Assembly: GCF_001298105.1 (NCBI RefSeq)
Contig: NZ_LGJH01000157.1
Span: 62,001-126,000 of the forward strand
Length of the DNA: 64,000 nucleotides
Source of the DNA: Novosphingobium sp. ST904
GTDB taxonomy: Bacteria; Pseudomonadota; Alphaproteobacteria; Sphingomonadales; Sphingomonadaceae
Reading direction: 5' to 3'
Shown here: positions 52,717 through 62,771 of the stretch, piece by piece
How positions within the stretch are numbered: the first letter of the stretch is position 1
Layout: each line of letters opens with the position of its first letter
Program-made: the position numbers and the translations under genes
Notes under the pieces: model-generated
Told to the model about the DNA's origin: nothing
The model's database searches: none
The model's input: only the letters and a program-made list of their open reading frames with translations

Positions 52717-53736
52717 TCACGGCGCCGGGGCGCTCAGCACGTCCAGCAATTTCGCGCCGAACACCTCCGGCGCTTCCACTTGCGGCGAATGGCCGAAGTC
52801 CGGCAGTTCGACGATGCGCGCGGACGGCATCGCCGCAGCCGCCTGAGGGGCAATCGCCGGAATCGGCTTCAGCTTCGCGCGCACCTCGGCCGGGGCCTGT
52901 CCCTTGCCGAACACCGTCGTGTCCTTCATCCCGATCATCAGCGTGACGGGAACGGCGAGGCGGCCGAACTCGTGCGAAACCGGCTGGGTCAGGATCATCT
53001 CGGCGGTCTTGGCCTGTGCCAGTTCGGCGGCATCGTTGTCCGGCGTGGCATATTGGCCCGCCAGCATCGCGACCCAGCGGTCGTAGGCAGGCTTCCACTC
53101 ACCATGGTAATAAGTATCGAGCTGGTACTGCCGCATTTCGGCATATCCCTTGGCCTTCTCGGCAGCGAGCAGCTTGTCGAGCGGGACATAGGGCACGCCC
53201 TCCTCCATGCGATCGACAAGGCCAAGCGGGTTCACCAGCACGAGCCGCTGCACCGCGCCGGGATACATCAGCGCGAAACGCAGGCCAAGCATGCCACCGG
53301 TCGAATGGCCGAGGATGATCGCCTTCTCCAGCCCGACTTTCTCCATCAGCCGGTGCGTCGCATCGGCCATCATCGCGAAACTGTACTGCGCGGAGGCAGG
53401 CTTCGACGATTTGCAGAAGCCGAGCTGGTCGGGGATCAACACCCGGTAGCCCGCGCCGAGCAGGGTGCGGGCGGTATCCTCCCACGTCGCACCGCAGAAG
53501 TTCTTGCCGTGGAGCAGGACGACGGCCTGCCCGTTGGGCTGGTCCGGCTGCACGTCCATATAGGCCATCGAGGCGCTTTCGGCGCCGACCTTCAGCTCCA
53601 TGCGCTCGACCTTCCAGGGATAGGGGAAGCGTTCGAGATCGGTGCCGAATTCCTCCAGCTTCGTTTCCTCCGCCTGGGCCGCGGGCGTGCCCAGAATGAA
53701 GGCGGTGGCGAGAAAAATCGAAAGCGCACGTCGCAT
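52717..53736 (-). CDS. Exported alpha/beta hydrolase
   Basis: 339 residues: signal peptide ending LGTPAAQA (about 22), then a full alpha/beta hydrolase fold: oxyanion region LLHGKNFCGATWED, nucleophile elbow GHSTGGMLG, PLGLVDRMEEGVP, acid region MIGMKDTTVFG and the histidine in PDFGHSPQ. Substrate unknown; the family includes epoxide and lactone hydrolases. GGAAGA precedes the ATG. Two matched dyads lie upstream of it. Confidence 0.88.
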   Translation of the reverse strand: MRRALSIFLATAFILGTPAAQAEETKLEEFGTDLERFPYPWKVERMELKVGAESASMAYMDVQPDQPNGQAVVLLHGKNFCGATWEDTARTLLGAGYRVLIPDQLGFCKSSKPASAQYSFAMMADATHRLMEKVGLEKAIILGHSTGGMLGLRFALMYPGAVQRLVLVNPLGLVDRMEEGVPYVPLDKLLAAEKAKGYAEMRQYQLDTYYHGEWKPAYDRWVAMLAGQYATPDNDAAELAQAKTAEMILTQPVSHEFGRLAVPVTLMIGMKDTTVFGKGQAPAEVRAKLKPIPAIAPQAAAAMPSARIVELPDFGHSPQVEAPEVFGAKLLDVLSAPAP

Positions 53737-53836
53737 CGCTTGTTCTTCCTGTTGTGACGAGGAGCCGCGAAAAGCTGTCCTCTCGATAGCGCATCTCGTT
53801 GAACATGGCTCCTTGAAGCCGGAAAAATCGTTTCCT

Positions 53837-53849
53837 CGCAAAGGTTGCG
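53837..53849. promoter_or_regulatory. Operator-like dyad 1 (GCAA-N3-TTGC)
   Basis: CGCAA-agg-TTGCG, a perfect inverted repeat, 107 bp upstream of the hydrolase ATG. Its core GCAA-N3-TTGC is shared with dyad 2, 51 bp away. Confidence 0.45.
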
Positions 53850-53885
53850 GAGCGCTTCGATAACCGTCCCGAACACCGCCCAGGC

Positions 53886-53902
53886 CGTGCAAACCTTGCA
53901 CG
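53886..53902. promoter_or_regulatory. Operator-like dyad 2 (GCAA-N3-TTGC)
   Basis: CGTGCAA-acc-TTGCACG, a perfect 7-bp inverted repeat. Centre-to-centre distance to dyad 1 is 51 bp, close to five helical turns, so both sites lie on the same DNA face. Confidence 0.5.
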
Positions 53903-54061
53903 CCCGCGCCGGAACGGCCGCGATCCGGCCTCAGGATTGCGAGAAGCGGGCCCACGCGCCCTTGCCTTTATCGCAAGCCCGCCCTAGCGGCTCTGGCGCA
54001 AGAGGCCCGGTCAGCCTGCCAGCGCAGCCCCGGTCGAGTCAGGTCACTCAAGGAGTCGAAC

Positions 54062-55375
<1,314 letters not shown>

Positions 55376-55465
55376 GCTTCCAGCCGACACTTCCCATGCC
55401 TCGCAATCGCGCTTAGCATCGAGCGCGATTGCGAAGGTCTTGGTACACGAATTGCCGGAGGGAAC

Positions 55466-55801
55466 ATGCAGATAGTCCGCACGGTGCTGTGGATTGCGAT
55501 CACCGCGATCCTGGTCGCTTTCATAGCCATGAACTGGACGAAGGTCCCGGTGAACTTCTGGCCGCTCGACGATGCCAATTACGTTCATTTCGAATGGCCG
55601 GTCGGCGTCGTGGCGCTGGTCTTCTTCGGCCTCGGCATGGCCCCGGTGTGGCTCTACCTGCGCGCGATGCGCTGGCGGCTCCAGCGCCGCATCGCCAGCC
55701 TGGAAAACTCGCTGCGCGCCAACAGCGTGCCGTCGGCCGTCGCTTCCCCGACCACCGTCGAAACACCCCTCTCCACCCCAGAACCCTCGCCGGAACCTTG
55801 A
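55466..55801 (+). CDS. LapA-domain (DUF1049) membrane protein
   Basis: 111 residues. Two membrane segments (VLWIAITAILVAFIAMNW, WPVGVVALVFFGLGMAPVWLYL) with the short loop between, then a helical, basic tail (RRIASLENSLRAN) and a proline/threonine-rich end. In E. coli LapA works with LapB in control of LpxC turnover; with no LPS genes here, its role must differ. Ends four bases before pyrF. Confidence 0.8.
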   Translation: MQIVRTVLWIAITAILVAFIAMNWTKVPVNFWPLDDANYVHFEWPVGVVALVFFGLGMAPVWLYLRAMRWRLQRRIASLENSLRANSVPSAVASPTTVETPLSTPEPSPEP

Positions 55802-55805
55802 GAAC

Positions 55806-56483
55806 ATGAACAGCAATCCCGTCTATCTCGCCCTCGACCTGCCCCGCCTAGACGCCGCAGAGGCGCTGGCGCGAAAGGTTTCCGGGCACATCGGCGGGAT
55901 CAAGCTCGGTCTCGAATTCTTCTGCGCCCACGGCCATCACGGCGTGCACGAACTGCACAAGCTCGGCCTGCCGATCTTTCTCGACCTCAAGCTGCACGAC
56001 ATTCCGAACACCGTGGCCGGCGCCATGCAGGCGATCCACGTGCTCGAACCGTCGATCGTCACCATCCACGCCGCCGGTGGCCGCGCCATGATGGAAGACG
56101 CCAAGGCCGCTGCCGGAGAGAACTGCAAGGTCGTGGCGGTCACCGTGCTGACCAGCCTCGATGGCGGCGACCTGAACGCCATCGGCGTCAACGCCGAACC
56201 GCACGAACAGGCCCTGCGCCTGGCGGATCTTGCCCATTCTGCCGGGCTCGACGGCATCGTCTGCTCGGGCCACGAAGTCGCCGCCGTCCATCAGCAGTGG
56301 AAGGACGGCTACTTCGTCGTCCCCGGCCTGCGCCCGGACGATGGCCGCAATGGCGACCAGAAGCGCACCATGACCCCGCGCGCCGCGCGCGATGCCGGCG
56401 CCAGCGTACTTGTCGTCGGCCGCCCGATCAGCCGCGCCGAAGACCCCCTCGCCGCCGCGCGCGCGATCGAGGCCACACTCTGA
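55806..56483 (+). CDS. pyrF: Orotidine 5'-phosphate decarboxylase
   Basis: Last step of UMP synthesis. 225 residues, TIM barrel: LALDLPRLDAAEAL, the active-site motif FLDLKLHDIPNTVAGA (lysine and two aspartates), IVTIHAAGGRAMM, and VVPGLRPDDGRNGDQKR at the phosphate site. Starts ATG 55806, four bases after the LapA gene stop. In Novosphingobium-type genomes pyrF precedes trpF; here two small genes lie between them. Confidence 0.96.
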   Translation: MNSNPVYLALDLPRLDAAEALARKVSGHIGGIKLGLEFFCAHGHHGVHELHKLGLPIFLDLKLHDIPNTVAGAMQAIHVLEPSIVTIHAAGGRAMMEDAKAAAGENCKVVAVTVLTSLDGGDLNAIGVNAEPHEQALRLADLAHSAGLDGIVCSGHEVAAVHQQWKDGYFVVPGLRPDDGRNGDQKRTMTPRAARDAGASVLVVGRPISRAEDPLAAARAIEATL

Positions 56484-56514
56484 ACTGAAATCCGCTGCCG
56501 GCGGTTGTTCGCGT

Positions 56515-56536
56515 CACCGGCCCGTTCGGGCCGGTG
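56515..56536. terminator. Hairpin after pyrF
   Basis: Perfect 9-bp stem CACCGGCCC/GGGCCGGTG with loop gttc, 31 bp after the pyrF stop. No T-run follows, so at best a rho-type or stabilising element. Confidence 0.45.
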
Positions 56537-56660
56537 CGACCCCGCGTGGAACACAAACCTTTCATAGCGCAAAATGCACGGTTCAGCGCCGGGCAACCTC
56601 TCGCCAGCCAGATCGTTGATCCGGCCAATGAATGGCCAAATGGATAGAGAGTGCGACCTC

Positions 56661-57421
56661 ATGAAATCCCTGAACCTGCTTGCCGTTACCACTGCCGCCC
56701 TGGCATCGACGATGGCGGTTCCCGCCGTTGCCCAGGACTCCGGCATGATCCCCGCCATCGCCGCGGGCCACACGCTGCTGACGATCAACGCACAAGGCTC
56801 TTCCACCCGCACGCCTGACATGGCGGGCTTCTCGGCGGGCGTCACCACGCAGGGCGCCACCGCCAGCGAAGCGCTGAACAGCAATTCGACGCGGATGAGC
56901 CAGGTCATCGCCTCGCTCAAGCGTGCAGGCGTTGCCGACAAGGACATCCAGACCAGCAGTCTCAGCGTCAACCCGGTCTATGCGCAGCCCAAGCGCCAGC
57001 CTGACGGATCCTATGTCGACGGCCCGCGCGAGATCGTCGGTTACGAGGCCGGCAACACCGTCAGCGTTCGCCAGCGCAAGCTCGACGATATGGGCAAGGT
57101 GATCGACGCGCTGGTCAAGGCCGGCGCGAATCAGGTCAACGGCCCCAACTTCATGCTCTCCCAGCCCGACGCCGCGCAGAACGAGGCGCGAGTCGCCGCG
57201 ATCAAGGACGCGCGCGCACGGGCCGATCTCTATGCCGGCGCCACCGGCCTGCGGGGTGGCCCCGCATCATTTCCATCAGCGAGAGCGGCGGTTATTCGCC
57301 GTCACCGATCATGTACCGCGCCAAGGCTGCCATGGATTCCGTGGCCGCCGCTCCCCCGGTCGCCGCAGGCGAACTGGAAACCAACGTGAACGTCACGGTG
57401 CAGTTCGAACTCGCCCCCTGA
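56661..57421 (+). CDS. SIMPL-domain (DUF541) periplasmic protein (frameshifted in this sequence)
   Basis: Signal peptide MKSLNLLAVTTAALASTMAV-type ending in AVAQ, then the SIMPL fold: SSTRTPDMAGFSAGVTTQG, NSTRMSQVIASLKRAGVADK, and VGYEAGNTVSVRQRKLDDMG. At 57253-57263 GGGG and CCCC occur where GGG and CCC would give LRVARIISISESGGYSP and a normal end at NVNVTVQFELAP. Two +1 homopolymer errors are the simple explanation; corrected length is 252 residues. Family function is unknown (oxidative-stress links reported for some members). Confidence 0.85.
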
Positions 57422-57443
57422 TCCCCCCTCTGGCAGCCCCCGG

Positions 57444-57869
57444 TCAGTTCAGCATCATATCCTGCGAATCGATGTTGTAGCCCACCAGGGTCATTCCGCC
57501 TCCGTCACCCTTGCGATAGACAAACTGCTCGACCCCGGAGCCATGCTCGAAGGTCGTCTGGTACGTGAGGGTGACGAAGCTGCCGCCGGTGGTGGCATTG
57601 GCATTCCAGCCGACCTGCTTCGCTTCGCGGACCTTGCCCAGCTTGCGATGCACGGCATCGAGGAACTTCTCGAACTGCGGGCGCTGAGTCGTCTCGCGCA
57701 ATTGCGGATCGGCCTTGGTCCAGATCTGCTGCCACTGCCCGGCATCGAGCGCCTGATGGAACTTGCCGACTTCGATCTCGGCATCCTTGAACGACTCCTT
57801 CACCCCGCAGCCTCCCAGCATTGCAGCGGCGGCAAATGGCATTAGATAGCGGCCCAGTCGGTTCATCAT
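57444..57869 (-). CDS. Putative lipoprotein, DUF4019-like
   Basis: 141 residues: lipobox AAAMLGGC (about 21). The mature part (EIEVGKFHQALDAGQWQQIW, EKFLDAVHRKLGKVREAKQ, GSFVTLTYQTTFEHGSGVE) has a cystatin/NTF2-like alternation of helix and strand as in DUF4019 or DUF3887 proteins. GGGGGA before the first ATG. It converges with the SIMPL gene and is divergent from trpF. Confidence 0.75.
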   Translation of the reverse strand: MMNRLGRYLMPFAAAAMLGGCGVKESFKDAEIEVGKFHQALDAGQWQQIWTKADPQLRETTQRPQFEKFLDAVHRKLGKVREAKQVGWNANATTGGSFVTLTYQTTFEHGSGVEQFVYRKGDGGGMTLVGYNIDSQDMMLN

Positions 57870-57915
57870 CGGTCCCCCTTCACATCGGGGACACAATCTA
57901 GGCCAGAAAAGCGAC

Positions 57916-58557
57916 ATGCCAACTGCGGCGATCAAGATCTGCGGGATAAGCACGCCCGAAGCGCTCGAAGCGGCGATCCGCGCGCGGGCGGCCCACGCCG
58001 GCTTCGTGTTCTTTCCCAGAAGCCCCCGGAACGTCACGCCCGCGCAGGCTGCCCTGCTTTCGCAGCAGGCCGGAAACCGCATCGGCAAGGTCGGGCTGTT
58101 CGTCGATGCCGATGACGCGGCGATCGCCGAAGCCGTGGCCGGCGCCCGCCTCGATGCACTCCAGCTTCATGGCAGTGAAAGCCCCGAACGCGCCGCGCAA
58201 TTGCGAGATCGCTTCGGGATAGCGGTGTGGAAAGCCCTGTCCGTGGCCACCGCCGAAGATGCCGCCAGGGCCGCAGCCTATGCCGGTGCCGTGGATCTCG
58301 TGCTGTTCGACGCCAAGACGCCCAAGGGCTCGCTGCCGGGCGGAATGGGCCTCAGCTTCGACTGGAGCCTGGTGGCGGACTGGCAGGGGCCGGTCCCCTG
58401 GGGCCTCGCTGGCGGCCTTACGCCGGACAACGTCGCTCAGGCCATCAGGATGACCCGCACGCCGCTGGTCGATACGTCCTCGGGCGTGGAAAGCGCGCCG
58501 GGCGTAAAGGACCTCGACCGGATCGATGCCTTCGCCCGCGCCGTGCGCGGCGCCTGA
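57916..58557 (+). CDS. trpF: Phosphoribosylanthranilate isomerase
   Basis: Third step of tryptophan synthesis (Amadori rearrangement). 213 residues, TIM barrel: IKICGISTPEAL with the catalytic cysteine, VGLFVDADDAAI, LDALQLHGSESP and GLAGGLTPDNVAQAI, and VDTSSGVESAPGVKD at the end. Separated from trpB by an outer-membrane-protein gene on the other strand. Confidence 0.96.
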   Translation: MPTAAIKICGISTPEALEAAIRARAAHAGFVFFPRSPRNVTPAQAALLSQQAGNRIGKVGLFVDADDAAIAEAVAGARLDALQLHGSESPERAAQLRDRFGIAVWKALSVATAEDAARAAAYAGAVDLVLFDAKTPKGSLPGGMGLSFDWSLVADWQGPVPWGLAGGLTPDNVAQAIRMTRTPLVDTSSGVESAPGVKDLDRIDAFARAVRGA

Positions 58558-58582
58558 GCAGCCGCGGCCTGACCCAAAGAGA

Positions 58583-58609
58583 AAGGGCGGCCCCTCATAG
58601 ACCGCCCTT
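58583..58609. terminator. Bidirectional terminator after trpF
   Basis: Stem AAGGGCGG/CCGCCCTT with an 11-base loop, 25 bp after the trpF stop and 88 bp after the minus-strand porin-like gene's stop, so it can serve both. Confidence 0.75.
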
Positions 58610-58696
58610 CCCTGGCTTACGCTCCTTGCAGAGCGGATTCCCATCGTCCGGCCCCGCCTGGCGAACTCGGTAGCTGCGCCAGGCCGAAGCGTTCGA

Positions 58697-59164
58697 TCAG
58701 AACTTGTAGCCGACGCCAACCAGGCCGACGTCTGCGTCGGGGGTGTTGTCGCCAACCAGCAGGTGCTTGTATTCAGCCTTGGCGTAGAACTGGCTGCCGA
58801 GACCCTGCTCGACACCGCCACCAACAGCAACGGCGCTGTTGCCGTACTTGCTGAACTTCGACTGCCAGGTCGAAGCGGCATAAAGCTTGGTGGCCGGAAG
58901 GACCTTGAAGCCGGCGCGGCCGCCGACGCCCCACGAAACGCGGGTGTTGTCGGTCAGGATCTTGTCCGCCGAACCTTCGACGCCCACGAAGAACTTGTCA
59001 CCCAGGTCGTAATCGTAACCGACAGCGACGCCAGCAACTGCTTCGCTGTCGCTACCGTCCCAGATCACGCCGGTGCGCGCTTCAACGCGTGCTTCGTTGG
59101 CCAGGGCGGGAGTAGCAGCAGCCACGGCAGCAACCGCGGCGAGCGAAACGAGTGCAATACGCAT
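58697..59164 (-). CDS. Outer-membrane beta-barrel protein (opacity-like)
   Basis: 155 residues: signal peptide ending in ATPALANEA (about 22), then alternating beta strands (VAVGYDYDLGDKFFVGVEGS, GVGGRAGFKVLPATKLYAAS, VAVGGGVEQGLGSQFYAKAE) and a final VGLVGVGYKF with a terminal phenylalanine, the BamA targeting signal. Eight strands likely, as in OmpA-like opacity proteins. It interrupts trpF-trpB. Confidence 0.82.
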   Translation of the reverse strand: MRIALVSLAAVAAVAAATPALANEARVEARTGVIWDGSDSEAVAGVAVGYDYDLGDKFFVGVEGSADKILTDNTRVSWGVGGRAGFKVLPATKLYAASTWQSKFSKYGNSAVAVGGGVEQGLGSQFYAKAEYKHLLVGDNTPDADVGLVGVGYKF

Positions 59165-59420
59165 ATTTTTTAACTCCAGTGTGTCCCCGGCCCTCACCGG
59201 GGGAGGCCCCGCTGCTCCCCCTTACCTTTCGCCCAGATGAACAAAATTATTCATAATTACCCGAAACCGTCATGAAACTGCCGCTTACAGACATTATATT
59301 GCCAATGCATTCAGTGGTGTTGCATGATTTGCAATTGAAATCGGGCAACTCGTCCCCATGCAGTCTAATAGAGGCGAAGGCGCTGGACTTGGCCGCGCCG
59401 CTCTGCCAATCGGCCCGATC

Positions 59421-60662
59421 ATGACCGCACAGACGCCCGTGAACAGTCTCCGCAGCCTGCCCGACGATACCGGCCACTTCGGCCAGTTCGGTGGTCGCTA
59501 CGTCGCCGAGACCCTGATGCCGCTGATCCTCGATCTCGAGACGGAATACCGCAAGGCACAGGCGGACCCGGCATTCTGGGCGGAATTCGACGCGCTGATG
59601 AAGGATTTCGTGGGCCGTCCCAGCCCGCTCTACTATGCGCCGCGCATCACCGAGTATTTCCGCGCCCTTGCCCCGGAAGGCAAAGGCCCGAAGGTCTACT
59701 TCAAGCGCGAAGAGCTGAACCACACCGGCGCGCACAAGATCAACAACTGCATCGGCCAGATCCTGCTCGCCATCCGCATGGGCAAGAAGAAGATCATCGC
59801 CGAAACCGGTGCCGGCCAGCACGGCGTCGCCACGGCCACCGTCGCCGCGCGCTTCGGCTTGCCCTGCAAGATCTTCATGGGCGCCAAGGACATCGAGCGC
59901 CAGAAGCCCAACGTGTTCCGCATGAAGCTGCTGGGCGCGGAAGTGATCTCCTGCGAAAGCGGATCGCAGTCCCTCAAGGACTCGATGAACGACGCGCTGC
60001 GCTACTGGGTCGCGAACGTCCACGACACTTTCTACATCATCGGCACTGCCGCAGGCCCGCACCCCTATCCTGAACTGGTGCGCGATTTCCAGTCGATCAT
60101 CGGCAAGGAAACGCGCGAGCAGATGCTGGAGAAGGAAGGTCGCCTGCCCGACATGCTGGTGGCAGCCGTGGGCGGCGGATCGAACGCGATCGGCCTGTTC
60201 CACCCCTTCCTCGACGATCCCGAAGTCGCAATGACCGGCATCGAGGCAGCGGGCCACGGCATCGACACCGACAAGCACGCTGCCTCGCTGACCGGCGGCA
60301 AGCCCGGCATCCTCCACGGGAACAAGACCTACCTTCTGCAGGACGAGGACGGCCAGATCACCGAGGCACACTCGATCTCGGCCGGGCTCGACTATCCGGG
60401 GCTTGGGCCGGAGCACTCGTGGCTGCATGAGAGCGGCCGCGTGAACTACGTGCCGATCACCGATACGCAGGCCCTCGAAGCGTTCCAGCTCTGCTGCGAA
60501 CTCGAAGGCATCATCCCGGCGCTCGAAAGCTCGCACGCGCTGGCCGCGCTGCCGCAGCTGACGGCTCAGATGGACGAGGACAAGCTGCTCGTCGTCAACG
60601 TCTCGGGCCGCGGCGACAAGGACATCTTCACCGTCGCCGAAGCGCTGGGCGTGGAGCTTTAA
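59421..60662 (+). CDS. trpB: Tryptophan synthase beta subunit
   Basis: Joins indole and serine to tryptophan with PLP. 413 residues from ATG 59421: FGQFGGRYVAETL, the PLP lysine in ELNHTGAHKINNC, AETGAGQHGVATATVAARFG, and VGGGSNAIGLFHPF for PLP phosphate. A longer frame from ATG 59358 has no better ribosome site. The next gene trpA starts three bases after its stop. Confidence 0.97.
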   Translation: MTAQTPVNSLRSLPDDTGHFGQFGGRYVAETLMPLILDLETEYRKAQADPAFWAEFDALMKDFVGRPSPLYYAPRITEYFRALAPEGKGPKVYFKREELNHTGAHKINNCIGQILLAIRMGKKKIIAETGAGQHGVATATVAARFGLPCKIFMGAKDIERQKPNVFRMKLLGAEVISCESGSQSLKDSMNDALRYWVANVHDTFYIIGTAAGPHPYPELVRDFQSIIGKETREQMLEKEGRLPDMLVAAVGGGSNAIGLFHPFLDDPEVAMTGIEAAGHGIDTDKHAASLTGGKPGILHGNKTYLLQDEDGQITEAHSISAGLDYPGLGPEHSWLHESGRVNYVPITDTQALEAFQLCCELEGIIPALESSHALAALPQLTAQMDEDKLLVVNVSGRGDKDIFTVAEALGVEL

Positions 60663-60665
60663 TCG

Positions 60666-61459
60666 ATGACCCGCTTCGAAACCGCATTCGCCAAGGAAAT
60701 TAACGGGAAAAGCCGGGCGGCGCTCGTCTGCTTCATCACCGGCGGCGATGGCGACACTGCCGCCAATCTCGACGCGCTGGTCGCAGGCGGTGCGACGTGA
60801 TCGAACTCGGCATGCCCTTCACCGATCCCATGGCCGACGGCCCGGCGATCCAGGAAGCGAACATCCGCAGCCTCGACGCCGGCACCAAGACCACCGACAT
60901 CTTCCGCATGGCAAGCGAATTCCGCGCCCGTCATCCGCAGGTTCCGCTGGTGCTGATGGGCTATGCCAACCCGATGATCGCGCGCGGCGCGGACTGGTTC
61001 GCGGATGAATGCGCCAAGGCCGGTGTCGACGGCGTGATCTGCGTCGACATCCCGCCCGAGGAAGATGCCGAGCTCGGTCCGGCCTTGCGCGCCAGGAGCG
61101 TCTCGCTGATCCGCCTCGCGACGCCGACGACCGACGCCGCGCGCCTTCCTGCCGTTCTCAGTGGCTCCTCGGGCTTCCTCTACTACGTCTCTGTCGCCGG
61201 TGTGACCGGCATGCAGCAGGCCGCTCAGGGCTCGATCGAGGACGCCGTGGCAAAGCTCAAGGCGGCCAGCACGATCCCGGTTGCGGTCGGATTCGGCGTC
61301 CGTACCCCCGAACAGGCAGCGCAGATCGCCAAAGTCGCGGATGGTGTCGTGGTCGGTTCGGCTCTGGTCGATCTGGTCAAGCAGCATGGAACCGAAGCCC
61401 CGGCACATTTGCGCGAACTGACCTCGGCCCTGGCCGAGGCTGTCCACGCCGCCCGATAA
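60666..61459 (+). CDS. trpA: Tryptophan synthase alpha subunit (frameshifted in this sequence)
   Basis: Cleaves indole-3-glycerol phosphate and passes indole to TrpB. The N-terminal frame (MTRFETAFAKEINGKSRAAL to LVAGG) ends early; the next frame begins IELGMPFTDPMADGPAIQEA with both catalytic acids. A missing base at 60793/60794 would give GGADVIELGMPF. Restored length is 264 residues, normal. PVAVGFGVRTPEQAAQIAKV is the phosphate site. Likely read error. Confidence 0.92.
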
Positions 61460-61475
61460 GCACGGAATTCCGCCG

Positions 61476-62771
61476 ATGCGCGACTTCGCGGTTTCGGATT
61501 CGCCCGAGGTTCAGGCCCAGCTCGACCGGCTCGGCGCGCTCGCCGTGCCGCAGGGTCGCCTCGGCCTCGAAACGATCCGCATGCTCCTTGCGCGTCTCGG
61601 CGACCCGCAAAAGCACCTGCCGCCGACCTTCCATGTGGCCGGAACCAACGGCAAGGGTTCGACCTGCACTTACCTGCGCGCCATGCTGGAAGCGCAGGGG
61701 CTGACGGTCCACACCGCCACCAAGCCGCACCTCGTGCGCTACAACGAGCGTATCCGCCTGGCCGGCAAGCTTATCGACGACGGCATGCTGGCCACCTTGC
61801 TGGCGGAAGTGCTCGATACCGGCGAAGACCTTGCTCCCAGTTTCTTCGAAGTGACGACGGCATCGATCTTCCTCGCATTCGCGCGGGTTCCTGCGGATGC
61901 CTGCGTGATCGAAGTCGGGCTTGGCGGGCGCTTCGATGCCACCAACGTGATCGAACATCCGGCCGCGGTCGGCATCGTCACGCTGGGCATCGACCATGAG
62001 GCCTTCCTGCTTCGGCCGGAGCCGGGGGTTCCCCAGGAACCGCTCGCCCGCATCGCCTTCGAAAAGGCCGGCATCGTCCGTCCCGGCGCTCCGGCCTGCA
62101 CCCTCGCCTATCCGGAATCAGCCGAACTCGAAATCGAACGTGCCGCCATGACCGCCGGTGCACCGCTGCACATGCGGGGGCGGGACTGGGACGCCAGCGT
62201 GGGCGAAAGGATCGAGTATTCGGACCGGCACGGCGAACTCGTGCTGCCGCTGCCCAGCCTGCCGGGCTCCCACCAGGCCGAGAATGCGGCACTGGCCGTC
62301 GCCATCCTGCGCCATCAGGACCGTGTTTCCGTCTCGCCCGAAGCTATGGCGCAGGGCATCGCAGCGGCGCGCTGGCCAGCGCGGCTGCAACGCCTGTCAG
62401 CCGGCCCGCTCACCCATTTCGCAGGAGCACGAGAAGTGTGGCTCGATGGCGGTCACAATCCCGATGCTGGGCTCGCGATCGGCCGCCACTTCGCCGGGCA
62501 GCGCCTGCATCTCGTGATCGGAATGCTCGCGAACAAGGACCCTGGCGCCATCACCGATCCGCTCGCCGCGAATCTCGCGAGCATCCGCGCGGTTCCGGTG
62601 CCTGGCCACGAATGTCATGGCCCTGCAAGCTTTGGGTCCAAAGCCCTGGCAGCGCGCTCCGTGGAGGAAGCACTGGCAGCCCTGCCCGACGACGGACTGC
62701 CCGTGCTGATCGCCGGCTCGCTCTACCTCTCGGGCGAGGTCCTGCGCGCCAACGACGAGATTCCCGACTAG
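61476..62771 (+). CDS. folC: Dihydrofolate/folylpolyglutamate synthase
   Basis: Adds glutamate to dihydropteroate and folates. 431 residues: P-loop HVAGTNGKGSTCTYLRAML, FEVTTASIFLAFA, and IEVGLGGRFDATNVI, then the ligase C-domain with LDGGHNPDAGLAIGR. In many relatives accD lies between trpA and folC; it is absent here. The last four bases overlap the permease gene end. Confidence 0.96.
   Translation: MRDFAVSDSPEVQAQLDRLGALAVPQGRLGLETIRMLLARLGDPQKHLPPTFHVAGTNGKGSTCTYLRAMLEAQGLTVHTATKPHLVRYNERIRLAGKLIDDGMLATLLAEVLDTGEDLAPSFFEVTTASIFLAFARVPADACVIEVGLGGRFDATNVIEHPAAVGIVTLGIDHEAFLLRPEPGVPQEPLARIAFEKAGIVRPGAPACTLAYPESAELEIERAAMTAGAPLHMRGRDWDASVGERIEYSDRHGELVLPLPSLPGSHQAENAALAVAILRHQDRVSVSPEAMAQGIAAARWPARLQRLSAGPLTHFAGAREVWLDGGHNPDAGLAIGRHFAGQRLHLVIGMLANKDPGAITDPLAANLASIRAVPVPGHECHGPASFGSKALAARSVEEALAALPDDGLPVLIAGSLYLSGEVLRANDEIPD

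Larger units (their letters stand above)
53737..54061. promoter_or_regulatory. Divergent promoter region between the hydrolase gene and purB
   Basis: About 325 bp without a gene. It holds the two operator-like dyads (53837-53849 and 53886-53902), the purB Shine-Dalgarno AAGGAG near 54047, and presumably the promoters of both genes. Confidence 0.5.
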
